Source: Plantago elongata
Lineage: Eukaryota; Streptophyta; Magnoliopsida; Lamiales; Plantaginaceae
Direction of reading: 5' to 3'
Length of the DNA stretch: 23,464 nucleotides
Assembly: GCA_036897095.1 (NCBI GenBank)
Contig: JAYMSP010002579.1
Coordinates: 1 to 23,464 of the forward strand
Part shown: one piece after another, positions 11,927 through 20,452 of the stretch
Layout: every line of letters starts with the position of its first letter
Numbering within the stretch: the stretch's first letter is position 1
Translations under genes and position numbers: made by a program
Notes under the pieces: model-generated
Database searches by the model: none
What the model saw: only the letters and a program-made list of their open reading frames with translations
What the model was told of the DNA's origin: nothing

Positions 11927-11955
11927 AATAACACTGTCAATTGTTCAATAACACT
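11924..11955. repeat. 12-bp direct repeat at the retrotransposon deletion junction
   Basis: TTCAATAACACT occurs at 11924-11935 and again at 11944-11955, exactly where gag similarity ends and LTR similarity begins. Short duplications of this kind are common scars of end-joining repair and suggest how the internal region was lost. Confidence 0.75.
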
Positions 11956-12298
11956 TTGATAAGGATTCATCCGGTACGAGTAGAATTGAGATTTCATGAA
12001 TAACCGTCGAGCAAGTGATCGTGTTTGATACAACGAGTTAAGCTTGTTCCATAGACCTGCAACAATTGCTTCCCTTGCAACTTCTCTTAATGGCTCATCA
12101 CCAATACTCAAAATAATTGTTGTACGGGCCTTACCATTCATCGTTTTCCACTCCTGATCGGTTACCTTCTTCGGTAGCTTATCTCTCGGCATTAAAGCTA
12201 TCTCCACACCCTGCTGGAACAAGATGGCTTCATAATTTCCACAACGCAAAATCGTTGGTACCGGTGAACTTATCGACATCAATCCTTATCGATCCCAT
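11945..12298 (-). pseudogene. Broken gag of a Ty1/copia retrotransposon
   Basis: This is the N-terminal part of the copia capsid-type gag polyprotein (UBN2/gag-polypeptide family), which in an intact element packages the element RNA in cytoplasmic virus-like particles. The ATG at 12296-12298 opens a frame with the usual early KFTG...ALW segment but hits a stop after about 22 codons (near 12231). A frameshift at about 12230-12238 moves the rest to another frame. That frame reads through the conserved QQGVE, EWKTMN, GLWNKL..LY and FYSYRM..YQSVIEQL segments before running into LTR sequence near 11930. The C-terminal half of gag, the zinc knuckle and all of pol are missing, so it is non-functional. 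Family assignment is by recognised motif pattern, not by a search. Confidence 0.82.
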
Positions 12299-12364
12299 TC
12301 TCACTACTCAAATCGGTGATTACAATAAAAAAAACTCCTTCGAGTTCCCACAGACGACGTCACT

Positions 12365-12909
12365 TGTTGAGAATTCCGATCAATAACGCCGATCACAAAT
12401 CACCAAGCAATCACACAAACTAAAACAAGTAAGACACAAAGCAATTTACTTGGTTCGATTATTGGATAAATTCAAATCTACATCCACGGAGAATCAAAAA
12501 CTTTATTACTTTGTCGTCTTCTTGATTACACCTTGTTACCGAGAATAGAGCTAGAATTACAACACTGGATTCATCTCCTAAACTCACAACAACAACAACA
12601 ACACACGCAATTGACTATCACAAAGAGCAAAAGAAAAGCGGTGAAATTGAACTAGTTTGCGTGAGAATTAAGCAAACTATTCCTCCTGTTCTGTTTTATA
12701 CTTCAAGTCGGAGAAGAAAACAGCCAAGTGTACATGAACCGTTCGATCGCAACAGATAAAATCAATCCAACGACTGAGATGAAAAATGCATTTCAACTAA
12801 ATGCACGATATTACGTTTTCTCCCTTCCAGTTGTAACAAACTTGCACTGTAAACTGCAAACCGATCCACACACTTCTGCAAATGCTCGAAACACCCACAA
12901 AACTTCACA
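12365..12909 (-). repeat. 5' LTR of the copia element (545 bp)
   Basis: In minus-strand sense it starts TGTGAAG and ends TCAACA, obeying the TG...CA rule; the + strand text begins TGTTGAGAATTCC. A TATAAAA box on the minus strand (12694-12700) lies upstream of the block shared with the left remnant and is a plausible LTR promoter. A minus-strand AATAAAG motif near 12500 is a plausible polyadenylation signal. The right border rests on the CTTCA duplication immediately outside it. Confidence 0.78.
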
Positions 12910-12914
12910 CTTCA

Positions 12915-14100
12915 CGTAGTCCTCCAAACTCGGACCACTCCAACTTTGTTACTGATAATTGAGGGAGTAGAGTGTTATTCACAAATCACAACTTTAGATT
13001 ACCAACCAACACCAACATAATCAAACCCAATTAATTTAACCAATCCCGACCCGGCTCTATAGTTCTTTGTAATACTATGATCAACCGATTTAGGATAACT
13101 TCAACTAAATATATACTGTAATGTAAACAAAAAAGTGGCAGCCTGATGTGGGTAGGGTACTCAAGAATTCAAAGACACGTGAATGGAGGTGCCCTAACCT
13201 AATCCATCCAAAACAAATAAGTAAGCGAACCGCATTGAGTAATGAATATACTACTGAAACCGCAATGAGTAATGTTTCTCATAGAAACCGCATAACAGTA
13301 GTACTGTTAAAGCAAGGCAACCCCACCTCACGCAAGAACCTTGTACTATTATCCAACCATCCCCTTTAATGGAAATTATGCAGTCACTCTACTCCCTTTC
13401 TTTCCACTAATTCTAATCCCCACACGCTTGCTTGCCTCTCAGTTCCTCAATGCTTCATATTCCATCTCTTTCTCATCCTTTCTTCCCACACACCACACCA
13501 CGACAACGACCCCAAAGAATTGTAAATACAAAATGTTCAATATTTTTATACAACACGTATGCAACACACGTCGATTAAAAATAACTCGTCGTCACTCAAG
13601 AATAATTTAAAATCAAATTCATACAAATAATATTTATTCAACAAGTAGGTGGAACATCGGCATGAATCATAGGATTCACTGGTGGTCAATAACTCAATAT
13701 GGTTATAATTTAATTTCCATAAATGGATAAACTATTTGTTTACACGTTTCCTAAGATCAGATTAGTGGGAGAGAGGGACAAACAAAAACAAATATAAAAC
13801 CCGACCGATTGGATTGGATAGGGTAAAGAAAATAAACCGGCGTCATGATCCACTTAAATGAAACATTAATGAAGTTGAAGAATATATACTGTCTCAACAT
13901 ACAACAGTACATACGAAAATCTACTAGGAAAAAGTACCGAGAACTGGACCGCATATACACTAGTTAAATTAAAAATACATGGCATTTTAAATTTTTAATG
14001 CGAGGTAAAGGTAAGAAAGTCATCTTCACCAATAGATAGAACTCGGATACCTCGAAAAAGAAAGAAACAGATATATTTACATACAACATCGCCTACATAA
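12915..14100. other. Intergenic DNA downstream of the ERF gene
   Basis: No gene is supported. A 17-base motif near AACCGCATTGAGTAATG is repeated twice (about 13228-13274). A long pyrimidine-rich tract (about 13385-13500) resembles a plant leader or promoter on the + strand, but no coding sequence with a known domain follows it. The open frames at 13148-13610 look like by-products of this biased composition. Confidence 0.5.
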
Positions 14101-14225
14101 AATTTTCAATTTTGTTCTTTTTTTTTTTTCATTTTTACCATTTTCCAGCTAAGTCCACTGCAAAAGCATTAATGCTCCAAAAACAACTGAACCGGAACAG
14201 CAACAAAAAAACAACTCAAACTCCA
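14101..14225 (-). other. Probable 3' untranslated region of the ERF gene
   Basis: Sequence following the TAG stop (14226-14228) in minus-strand sense. It is U- and A-rich, with a 12-13 base T/A homopolymer near 14119-14131 and no canonical AATAAA. UGUAUGUAAAU-like sequence just beyond (about 14080-14090) could act as a far-upstream polyadenylation element. The actual end of the transcript cannot be placed. Confidence 0.4.
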
Positions 14226-14648
14226 CTACATCCAAACCGGCGGCGGCTCATTCAAGTCAATGGTCAACCCACGTCTCACCCCAAAATAATTCCCTGGCGG
14301 CGCCTCCGACACATTCACCGGCGGCGCAACGGTGGCCACGACCGGCACCCCATTGACCTGCTGATGATGATGACCGGTCTGGAGAAAGTCATGCATGACG
14401 AACCGGTGGTTGGACCGGAGGTTGAGGTCGAGCGACAACCCGGTTGGCGGCGGCGGGAAGTTGGTCTTGGCCTTGGCGCCGCGGAGGGATCTGGCGGCGC
14501 CGTCGTAGGCCATGGCGGCTTCCTCCGGAGTGTCGAACGTCCCGAGCCAGACGCGGGTTTTCTTCCACGGGTCGCGGATTTCCGCCGCGTAGCGGCCCCA
14601 TGGGCGCTTGCGGACTCCGCGGTAGTGGCCTTCACGGGTCGAAGCCAT
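14226..14648 (-). CDS. AP2/ERF transcriptional repressor with two EAR motifs (group VIII ERF-like)
   Basis: This is a nuclear DNA-binding factor expected to bind GCC-box promoters (AGCCGCC) and repress transcription through TOPLESS/SIN3-type co-repressors. The 140-residue product has a complete AP2/ERF domain at about residues 8-65: YRGVR at 9-13, [13 protein letters not shown] at 15-27, WLGTF at 34-38, and a closing GAKAKTNFP. Ala and Asp at domain positions 14 and 19 (residues 21 and 26) mark the ERF rather than the DREB subfamily. An LxLxL-type EAR motif (LSLDLNL, 71-77) follows directly, and a DLNxPP-type EAR (DLNEPP, 131-136) lies almost at the C-terminus. There is no intron, as usual for this group. 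The start is fixed by the short MAST leader typical of small group VIII members. At 140 residues it is shorter than most family members. The conserved domain most resembles ERF12/ERF9-type proteins (from memory, not a search). Coding GC is far above the flanks. Confidence 0.95.
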   Translation of the reverse strand: MASTREGHYRGVRKRPWGRYAAEIRDPWKKTRVWLGTFDTPEEAAMAYDGAARSLRGAKAKTNFPPPPTGLSLDLNLRSNHRFVMHDFLQTGHHHQQVNGVPVVATVAPPVNVSEAPPGNYFGVRRGLTIDLNEPPPVWM

Positions 14649-14735
14649 GATGAAGTAAAGTGAGAGAAAAATAGTAGGAGAGTGGTGGTAGAAAAAGAGA
14701 GAAGTGAAGTGGTTTGGTTTGGTTTGGTTTGAGGA
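14649..14735 (-). promoter_or_regulatory. Probable 5' leader of the ERF gene with CCAAA repeats
   Basis: In minus-strand sense the sequence before the ATG is pyrimidine-rich (CTCTCTTTTTCTACC) and contains four to five CCAAA/CCAAAC repeats (14711-14731 on the + strand, read as GGTTT). It lies about 25-110 bases downstream of the TATA-like box, where a leader is expected. The ATG is followed by G at +4. The true transcription start is not visible from sequence alone. Confidence 0.6.
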
Positions 14736-14757
14736 GAAGTGTTGAGGTGAGGTGGGT

Positions 14758-14764
14758 TATTTAT
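14758..14764 (-). promoter_or_regulatory. TATA-like box of the ERF gene
   Basis: ATAAATA on the minus strand, in the context CCCATAAATAACC, about 110 bases upstream of the ERF start codon. Spacing fits a leader of roughly 80 bases. It is the best TATA candidate in the proximal upstream DNA. Confidence 0.6.
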
Positions 14765-14776
14765 GGGTGATGTGGT

Positions 14777-14828
14777 GCGGCTGTGTGTTTCATGTGGGGT
14801 CCGCTGTGTTCTCCCGTAATCGTCGGCT
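14777..14828 (-). promoter_or_regulatory. GCC-box-like and DRE/CRT-core motifs upstream of the ERF gene
   Basis: On the minus strand AGCCGCA (14777-14783) matches six of seven bases of the GCC box, and AGCCGAC (14822-14828) contains the GCCGAC core bound by DREB/CBF factors. Both sit within 70 bases upstream of the TATA-like box. Auto- or cross-regulation by AP2/ERF factors is a reasonable inference, but short motifs like these also occur by chance. Confidence 0.4.
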
Positions 14829-14839
14829 GGACGGCACGA

Positions 14840-15660
14840 ATGAACCGATCTTTAGATTTAATCTTTTTATTTTATCTACCGATGAGATGATACTCTTTAA
14901 AACTGCGTTTATTAGTAAGTAATTAACAACGAAATGTTTCGTAGCTGGAGGAATTATTATTTTATTATTTCTAGTGTATGATATGCGAGTCAATCTATCT
15001 ATCCAATATCGTTATTGTCACATGTCCCATGATGTATGCCTTAAATATGTTTCCTTTCATATTAGCAAGACACCGATAACATTTGTTACCACATCCACTT
15101 TTCAAGTGTATTGCATTTCAATTTTCAATTCTGATGTTGATTATAAAAGTTAGTTAAATAATTTAATACATATGCCAATCATAAAAAGTACAAGTTGAGG
15201 TGAGACTGTTGTAGTTGGAGATAGACAAAATAATTTTAGTATGAGTTATGGTTATGTATCTATGTTTAATACTGTAGGTAAAAAGCAATGATAAAAGTTG
15301 AGAGGGTTTTACTATGTATACGGTAATTATGGTTAGATAGGTTGAATTAAATTTTACATATTAAAATTAGGATTTAAAATTATAAGTTAAATTAGGTGTA
15401 AAATAATATGCGTTAATTGGTAAAAATAAAATTATATAGGTTGATGCGGTAGGAATATAAATTGGAAAAAAGATTTGTAAATACAGTTCACTTTAAATTA
15501 AAAATCAAAAGACTAAAAAATAATGCCCGAAATTGTTGGTTATTAAGCTTTGGAACTCGATGTTGGGCCAACTTAAATCGATGTCAAGATTATTCCGTTT
15601 TAACTCAAACTCACAACACTTTTCCTAATCATAAAGGTTTAATCTATATAAATTATAAAT
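14840..15660. other. AT-rich intergenic DNA upstream of the ERF gene
   Basis: No coding region is recognised. This stretch may include distal promoter elements of the ERF gene, but I see no strong motif cluster beyond the proximal sites listed separately. Confidence 0.5.
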
Positions 15661-15682
15661 ACACTTAGTCTCACAAAAGACG

Positions 15683-15698
15683 GTCTCTACATAGAGAC
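15683..15698. repeat. Perfect 7-bp palindrome (GTCTCTA-CA-TAGAGAC)
   Basis: A perfect 7-base stem with a two-base loop, preceded by a further GTCTC (15669-15673). It lies just left of the repeat-rich, transposon-like region and could be a terminal hairpin of it. It is short enough that the function is open. Confidence 0.6.
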
Positions 15699-16729
15699 AG
15701 GACTATTATGCAATTTACCATATAATTATCAATTTTCGCGGATTTGTAGTACATAACCGGCCCGCTAGTATTTGGTTTGATCAGTTTATTCCAGTTTCTT
15801 CCTCTGGTCTTCTCTCTTTTTCATGCCTCTTCAGTTTTGAGAAAGAGAAGCTGACATATGAGTCTATGAAATTCTTCATTGGTGGTGTCCTTGTGTTCTC
15901 AATCATCTATTGGCCCAAAACGTAAGTTTTCTACATCATTATTTCACAAATCGTGTTCTTATTGGAGATCTAGTGTTTTGCGTTTAATATTTGGTGTAAT
16001 ATGGCTTCCAATCAAAGTTTGTGCTTCAGATTTTTGTTGTTTTGGTAGTTTATTGAACAACACGGCATAATTTGCTTGTTATATAGGTTTAATCGTGCTT
16101 GCACAAGGATTCAACAATATTTTCATACAAAAACTGGCCGCAAGTATGAACTTAGATTTGAAAAAATAAGAAATACAACGTTTCTATTTTTTTTTTTATA
16201 TGTTCCATGTTCTCAACGGTACCAACCATGTACTCTGGAATATATCTATGTTTTCATTTAAAACCTGACTGTCATTTTTTGCTTTATTTTTTTTAAACAT
16301 CATATTGAGTTTTATTTTTTTACTGTATTTCATATGTTCTTACGTATATATACCATCCTCCCACCAATTTACCCCATGTTCTAAGCAATATCCACTATGT
16401 CTGTTGTGAAATAGTTGCTTAGTCTGTATGTTTCTCCACCATTTTGACCTATGTTCTATGTAATATCCACTTTGTAGATATCGAAAAGGATGATATTGAG
16501 CGTTCAAATTAGTTGTGTAAACGTGATTGTCTGAAAAAGATGGTTGATTTGTATGATGTAGAAGACCATATGGAGCGAGAAGATGATATACCTGAATTTA
16601 AATTGATAGGCATCAAGAGGAGGACCGGAAAGTACATGCAGAAGAAATAGTTTCTTTTTATTTTTTCTTGTATATAATCATAGTACAACATGTAACTAAA
16701 GAATCAAGTTTTCATTTGAATTTATCTTG

Positions 16730-17235
16730 TATGTTGGGATCATGATTTTATATGTTCAAAATATGGATTAACATGTTGCTGTCAAGGGTTAATATGTTTA
16801 GATCATGGTTTAATATACTGTAATAAGTTGAAATTATGGTGTCATATATAAAAAAATCATGATGTTATATGTTGAGATCATGGTTCGTAAGAAAAAATTG
16901 AGAACTTGATTTAATGTTTTGATATCATGGTGAAATACGTTGACATCATGGTATTATATATGTGTGTGATCATGCATTTCAAAAAAGCTTAAGAACATCG
17001 TTTAATACATTTAGATCATGTGTAATACATTTAGATCATGGTGTAATATGTTGATACCACGGTTTTATCTTTTGAGATCATGGTATAACATGTTAAGATC
17101 ATTGTATTATATGTTGAGATCATGATTTAATAAATCACTGTTTAATATATTCAGATCATGACAAAGATGTTTGGGAACATGTGTAACATATTTGAGAACA
17201 TGGTACAATAAAATTGTTGACATGATGAGATCATA
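16730..17235. repeat. 21-bp tandem minisatellite (GATCATGG core)
   Basis: The core GATCATGG, followed by TNTAATATGTTGA-like sequence, recurs throughout. In the best-kept part (about 17016-17130) successive units are 20-21 bases long. Elsewhere units are diverged and spacing is irregular. On the minus strand the 21-base unit can be read without stops in two frames, giving a seven-residue periodicity, although diverged units break these frames. Confidence 0.8.
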
Positions 17236-17358
17236 GAATGCTTAACATAGTCTTAGAAGTTATATACTAATTAAGTTCACATTACATAAAGTAGTGAATT
17301 ATATCAAGTATTATGTGGATCTTTGTCTCCAAAATCGGTGGTGATTGGCTTATTCTCT

Positions 17359-17543
17359 TCAAGTTTGTCTTTGACTCTTTGCTTTCCCTTCCTCTGGTGT
17401 TGGTAAATTCATAATCTTCTTACTCATGTTGAAGCACAACATGTTGAACTCATCCAAATTTTTTGATGTCCGTCCTACCAAACTTCTGACAATTTTAAAG
17501 TCATCATCATTGGTTCCAGAGGTTGAGTTGTTAACAACTATGC
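17359..17543 (-). pseudogene. Possible exon of an unrecognised gene or transposon gene
   Basis: A 185-base minus-strand segment is open to a TGA at 17359-17361. It is preceded by a strong plant splice-acceptor context, a T-rich stretch ending TTGTCTTGTGCAG, with the exon starting at 17543. The roughly 60 encoded residues are mixed and protein-like: NNSTSGTNDDDFKIVRSL, then a GRTSKN and LDEFNMLCF segment, then a basic, polar tail (PTPEEGKAKSQRQ). It sits between the two blocks of 21-bp-based repeats. I recognise no domain. A vague resemblance to C-terminal parts of FAR1/MULE-type proteins is only an impression. It could be a captured or decayed exon, or chance. Confidence 0.3.
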
Positions 17544-17620
17544 CTGCACAAGACAATTAACAAATATTAACTATTTTCACATAGCATCATGGGTTGTATT
17601 CCGAGGATAATGCAACACAT

Positions 17621-18000
17621 GTCAAAGACCATATGTTGCATTTCAAAATAAGTATCGTCTTGTAACATGTAAACAACTGAACATGAAATTATGGGGTGCA
17701 TGGCAGGGACTATTGAGCATACATATGTCAAAGATTAGGTCACATTCAAAATAAGTCTATGCTGGTTACATGTATAAATAATTGAATAGAATCATGGAGT
17801 GTATTGCAAAAATCATGGAGCATATATTAGAGATCATGTGTTACATTTCAAAATAAATCTCTGCTAGTGACATGTAAAAAATTGAACATGGAATCATGGT
17901 GTGCATTGCAGAGATCATGGAATTGTTACAAAGACCTTGGGTAACAATTCAAAGCAAGTTTTTACTGAGATCATGGAGCATACGACATATATCATGGGTT
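17621..18000. repeat. ~100-bp higher-order repeat built on the same core
   Basis: Four units begin at about 17621, 17727, 17826 and 17927 (spacings near 106, 99 and 101). Each runs from an AAAGACC/AGATCATG start through CATTTCAAAATAAGT, then a TGTAACATG-like segment, then ATCATGG...GCAT. The length is close to five times 21, so the unit appears to be an amplified block of the 21-bp repeat. Confidence 0.75.
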
Positions 18001-18704
18001 ATAATAAAAAACATAATTCAAAATAATATTGTAAAAAAACAGAGCACAATATGACAATTGAGTTTGAATGAATACATAAGCCATGTTCCAGAGAACATGG
18101 TTAATATTGCTGAGAACATGACACATAAACAAAAGAACCGGAGGATCATTACATACCTATTTTTTCAGATCTATGTTGATGATTGAGGTCAAATTTTGGA
18201 TGAAACATCGTCTCCTAATTTATTTCGCAGCTCAGATCATCAACTATAACATGGATCAATCGATGTAAATCAATAATTTAGTATAATTAACATAAAAGCA
18301 TAACAGATTCATTATAATTCATAGAAATTGAAGCTATTACCTTGTTTATTTTGTTGCAGCTCTATGATGTTGGAGCTTGAATATCGACTGGTATATCAGT
18401 GAATCTGACATTTACAATCAATAACAAGTCAAAATCTCGACCAAAATATACTATCGATCAACTATCTACCATGATTTCTTCGATCAAATCACAAAAAATA
18501 AAACCTCACAGAAATCTAACCTTTTTTTGAACCATTTATGCTAATTTCTGAAGAAATAGCAACAAAGACCGACACTGGAGAGATGACTAGATGATTTGAT
18601 CGGTTAATTTCCCGTTAATAAGGAGCAGGATTTCTGAGCTAGAGTTTTGAAATTTTATATGACACATTACTATCGTCCAATCCGCATTACTATAGTCCGA
18701 CCTA

Positions 18705-19740
18705 CCTTCTCTTCCTTGAATTGGGTTATTTTTGACAACTAATTTTTAATTGAGCTTGATATGTAATATTAAGATAATATGTTTTATTTTTTTTAAAAGA
18801 TTCTATCTTATAAATAAGTAGAAATCAATTGTAATGTACTAATTATGATCATGAATTATATTTCAATTGAATTTTAAGCAAAACAATCCGTTAGCTTATT
18901 AGAAGTTATATTTACGCAAGATTTAATATAGTTAAAGTAATTTGAACAGGACTAATATAACGTAAAATAACTAACAAGTTGAGTAGTTTGGGACATGATA
19001 GGCCAGTTTAGAATTTTCGATTAAGCCATTCTTTATTACTGTTAATTTGAAAGACTTGTCACTCCACTTCGCTTTTATGCTCGGGAGTTTACCATTTAAA
19101 AATCCAGCTTTGATAGATATATTTCGATATAATATTATGAAACATTCACATTTAATGAAGTTATGGAATGATAAAGTTATGGGATAAACAATAAATTATG
19201 AATGGAAAACAATTATAGTATGTGAAAATTATTAAAAGATATATAAGTCAGCTATTAGACCAAGTCTTTGTTGCATCTACACCATCAGATGAGATCTCTA
19301 TTGAAACTGCTTGATTTTGAAGGCGTCATCCTTAACCAAAGGTCCACACGCAATCAATCTACTCGTTGTTTTGAATTTTTTGCGTGAAATTCGTCAAATT
19401 AATTTCCTACTTCTTTTGCCTGACCTAGTCGTTACTCATTATTTCAATTCATCATATTCTTTATCCTTGTGCAGAAACTCTAATATGATTAAATCTTACA
19501 TTACTCTTTGAACCAAGATGAAATTAAACTTTTACCAGTTCAACAAAATTAAGACTAAAGAAATCAAGTTAAAATAGGTGATTTTAGTTGTTGTTTTAAT
19601 ATGATTTTAGCTATCTACCAAACAATATATTACATTTGAAGTTTAGTGAATTGACAATGACAACTGAATATGGGTGGTTAATGGGAAAAAATTCAAGTGG
19701 AAAGATGTTTTGATATGGGAGTAATACTTAGTCTATGTTC
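18705..19740. other. AT-rich intergenic DNA, no gene seen
   Basis: No coding region, RNA gene or clear repeat is recognised. A short open stretch at 19311-19511 (+) has no known domain. Confidence 0.5.
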
Positions 19741-19742
19741 TC

Positions 19743-20452
19743 TTTAATTAAAAATCACTTCAGTCCAGTCCAGTCCAGTTTAGTTCGGTTCAGCTCGACT
19801 TAGTTATAATTTATACCTTACTTCGGTTCAATTCAGTTCAGTCCGATTCAGTCCAATTCAGTTCGGTTCAGTTCAGTTCGGTTCAGATCGATTTAGTTAT
19901 AATTTATACCTTACTTTAGTTCAATTCAATTCAATCCGGTTCAGTTCAGTTTAATTCAGTTTAATAAATTTTAACTTAACGTAACACAACTCTCACAAAT
20001 GTTTGACAAATGTGAGGTAGAATAGGATATAAAGCTGGAAATGACAATCGAAAATAACCAATGAAGTGTATCTCTTTCGGCTTGATTGTCATCATTATCT
20101 TCTTGGCCTAAAGTATAATATCTGATTAATAATGTACATAGCTGCATGCTCCTAGAAGTAACATTAAGATAGTGATTAGTGAATGACGAAAATAGCGTAT
20201 GCTAGACTAGTAGTGGGGGTGTGAACTGAACCTACAAGTCACCAAGTAGCTAGGCTACACTACATACACTAAAGTAGAAGAAGAAAGTATGTAGAACTAC
20301 GTTTTTTAATTGAATTGAACTGAACGAACTGAACTAAACTAAATTAAAATATAAATTATAAATAAATCGTGTTGAACTGAACTTGATTGATCTAAACGGA
20401 ACTGGATTAAATTGGGTTGAAATTAACTCAACGTGGCTGATTTTTAATTAAA
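19743..20452. mobile_element. Foldback-type non-autonomous element with pentamer-repeat arms
   Basis: A perfect 15-bp inverted repeat bounds the element: TTTAATTAAAAATCA at 19743-19757 and its complement at 20438-20452. The left arm is made of CAGTT/CAGTC/GGTTC pentamers plus a duplicated TTAGTTATAATTTATACCTTACTT block (period 93 bases, starting about 19795 and 19888). The right arm (20309-20425) carries the complementary GAACTGAACT pentamers and a complementary AT-rich block, so the arms pair. Because TTAATTAA is itself palindromic, the outer TTTAATTAA could alternatively be a 9-bp direct target duplication (19743-19751 and 20443-20451). That would fit a Mutator-like element with AAATCA...TGATTT ends. 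The interior is non-coding. Confidence 0.68.
19754..19970. repeat. CAGTT/CAGTC/GGTTC pentamer tandem repeats
   Basis: Long runs of CAGTC and CAGTT pentamers (the start reads CAGTCCAGTCCAGTCCAG) alternate with GGTTC. Two copies of the AT-rich block lie about 93 bases apart. This is the left arm of the element described above. Confidence 0.85.

Larger units (their letters stand above)
11717..12914 (-). mobile_element. Internally deleted Ty1/copia LTR retrotransposon with 5-bp TSD
   Basis: The element spans 11722-12909 and is flanked by CTTCA at 11717-11721 and 12910-12914, a 5-bp target duplication as expected for LTR integrases. Coding sense is the minus strand, so the 5' LTR is on the right (12365-12909) and the remnant 3' LTR on the left (11722 to about 11926). 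Between them lies only the first part of gag. All of pol, the rest of gag, and the U3 and adjoining part of the 3' LTR are missing. The shared LTR portion (about 205 bases) differs at roughly 26 positions by eye count, near 87 percent identity, which points to an old insertion. No match to the common initiator-Met primer site is visible beside the 5' LTR. Confidence 0.85.
15700..18700. mobile_element. Possible unclassified, decayed transposon-like region
   Basis: This 3-kb stretch differs in texture from its surroundings. It holds coding-like fragments with splice-like signals and a long 21-bp-based repeat. Weakly matching inverted ends are present: GGACTATTATGC at 15700-15711 and GCATTACTATAGTCC at 18684-18698, with a gap. 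I see no matching target duplication outside them, so the borders are uncertain. A fragment at about 16530-16650 on the + strand reads open to a stop at 16648 with an acidic-then-basic composition, but I do not recognise it. A degraded Mutator-like or Helitron-like element is possible; a pseudogene cluster is an alternative. Confidence 0.3.

Noticed and set aside
12117..12386. + strand 89-codon open frame over the copia gag
   Set aside because: Antisense to recognisable gag; no known domain.
13385..13610. Pyrimidine-rich stretch as leader of a + strand gene
   Set aside because: The following open frame has no domain and no splice structure; the composition alone is not enough.
14112..14663. 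Long + strand open frame (183 codons) and three other open frames overlapping the ERF gene
   Set aside because: They are antisense or shifted frames of the GC-rich ERF coding sequence. Their compositions (Arg/Gly/Pro-rich) show no domain, whereas the minus-strand 140-codon frame has a complete AP2/ERF domain.
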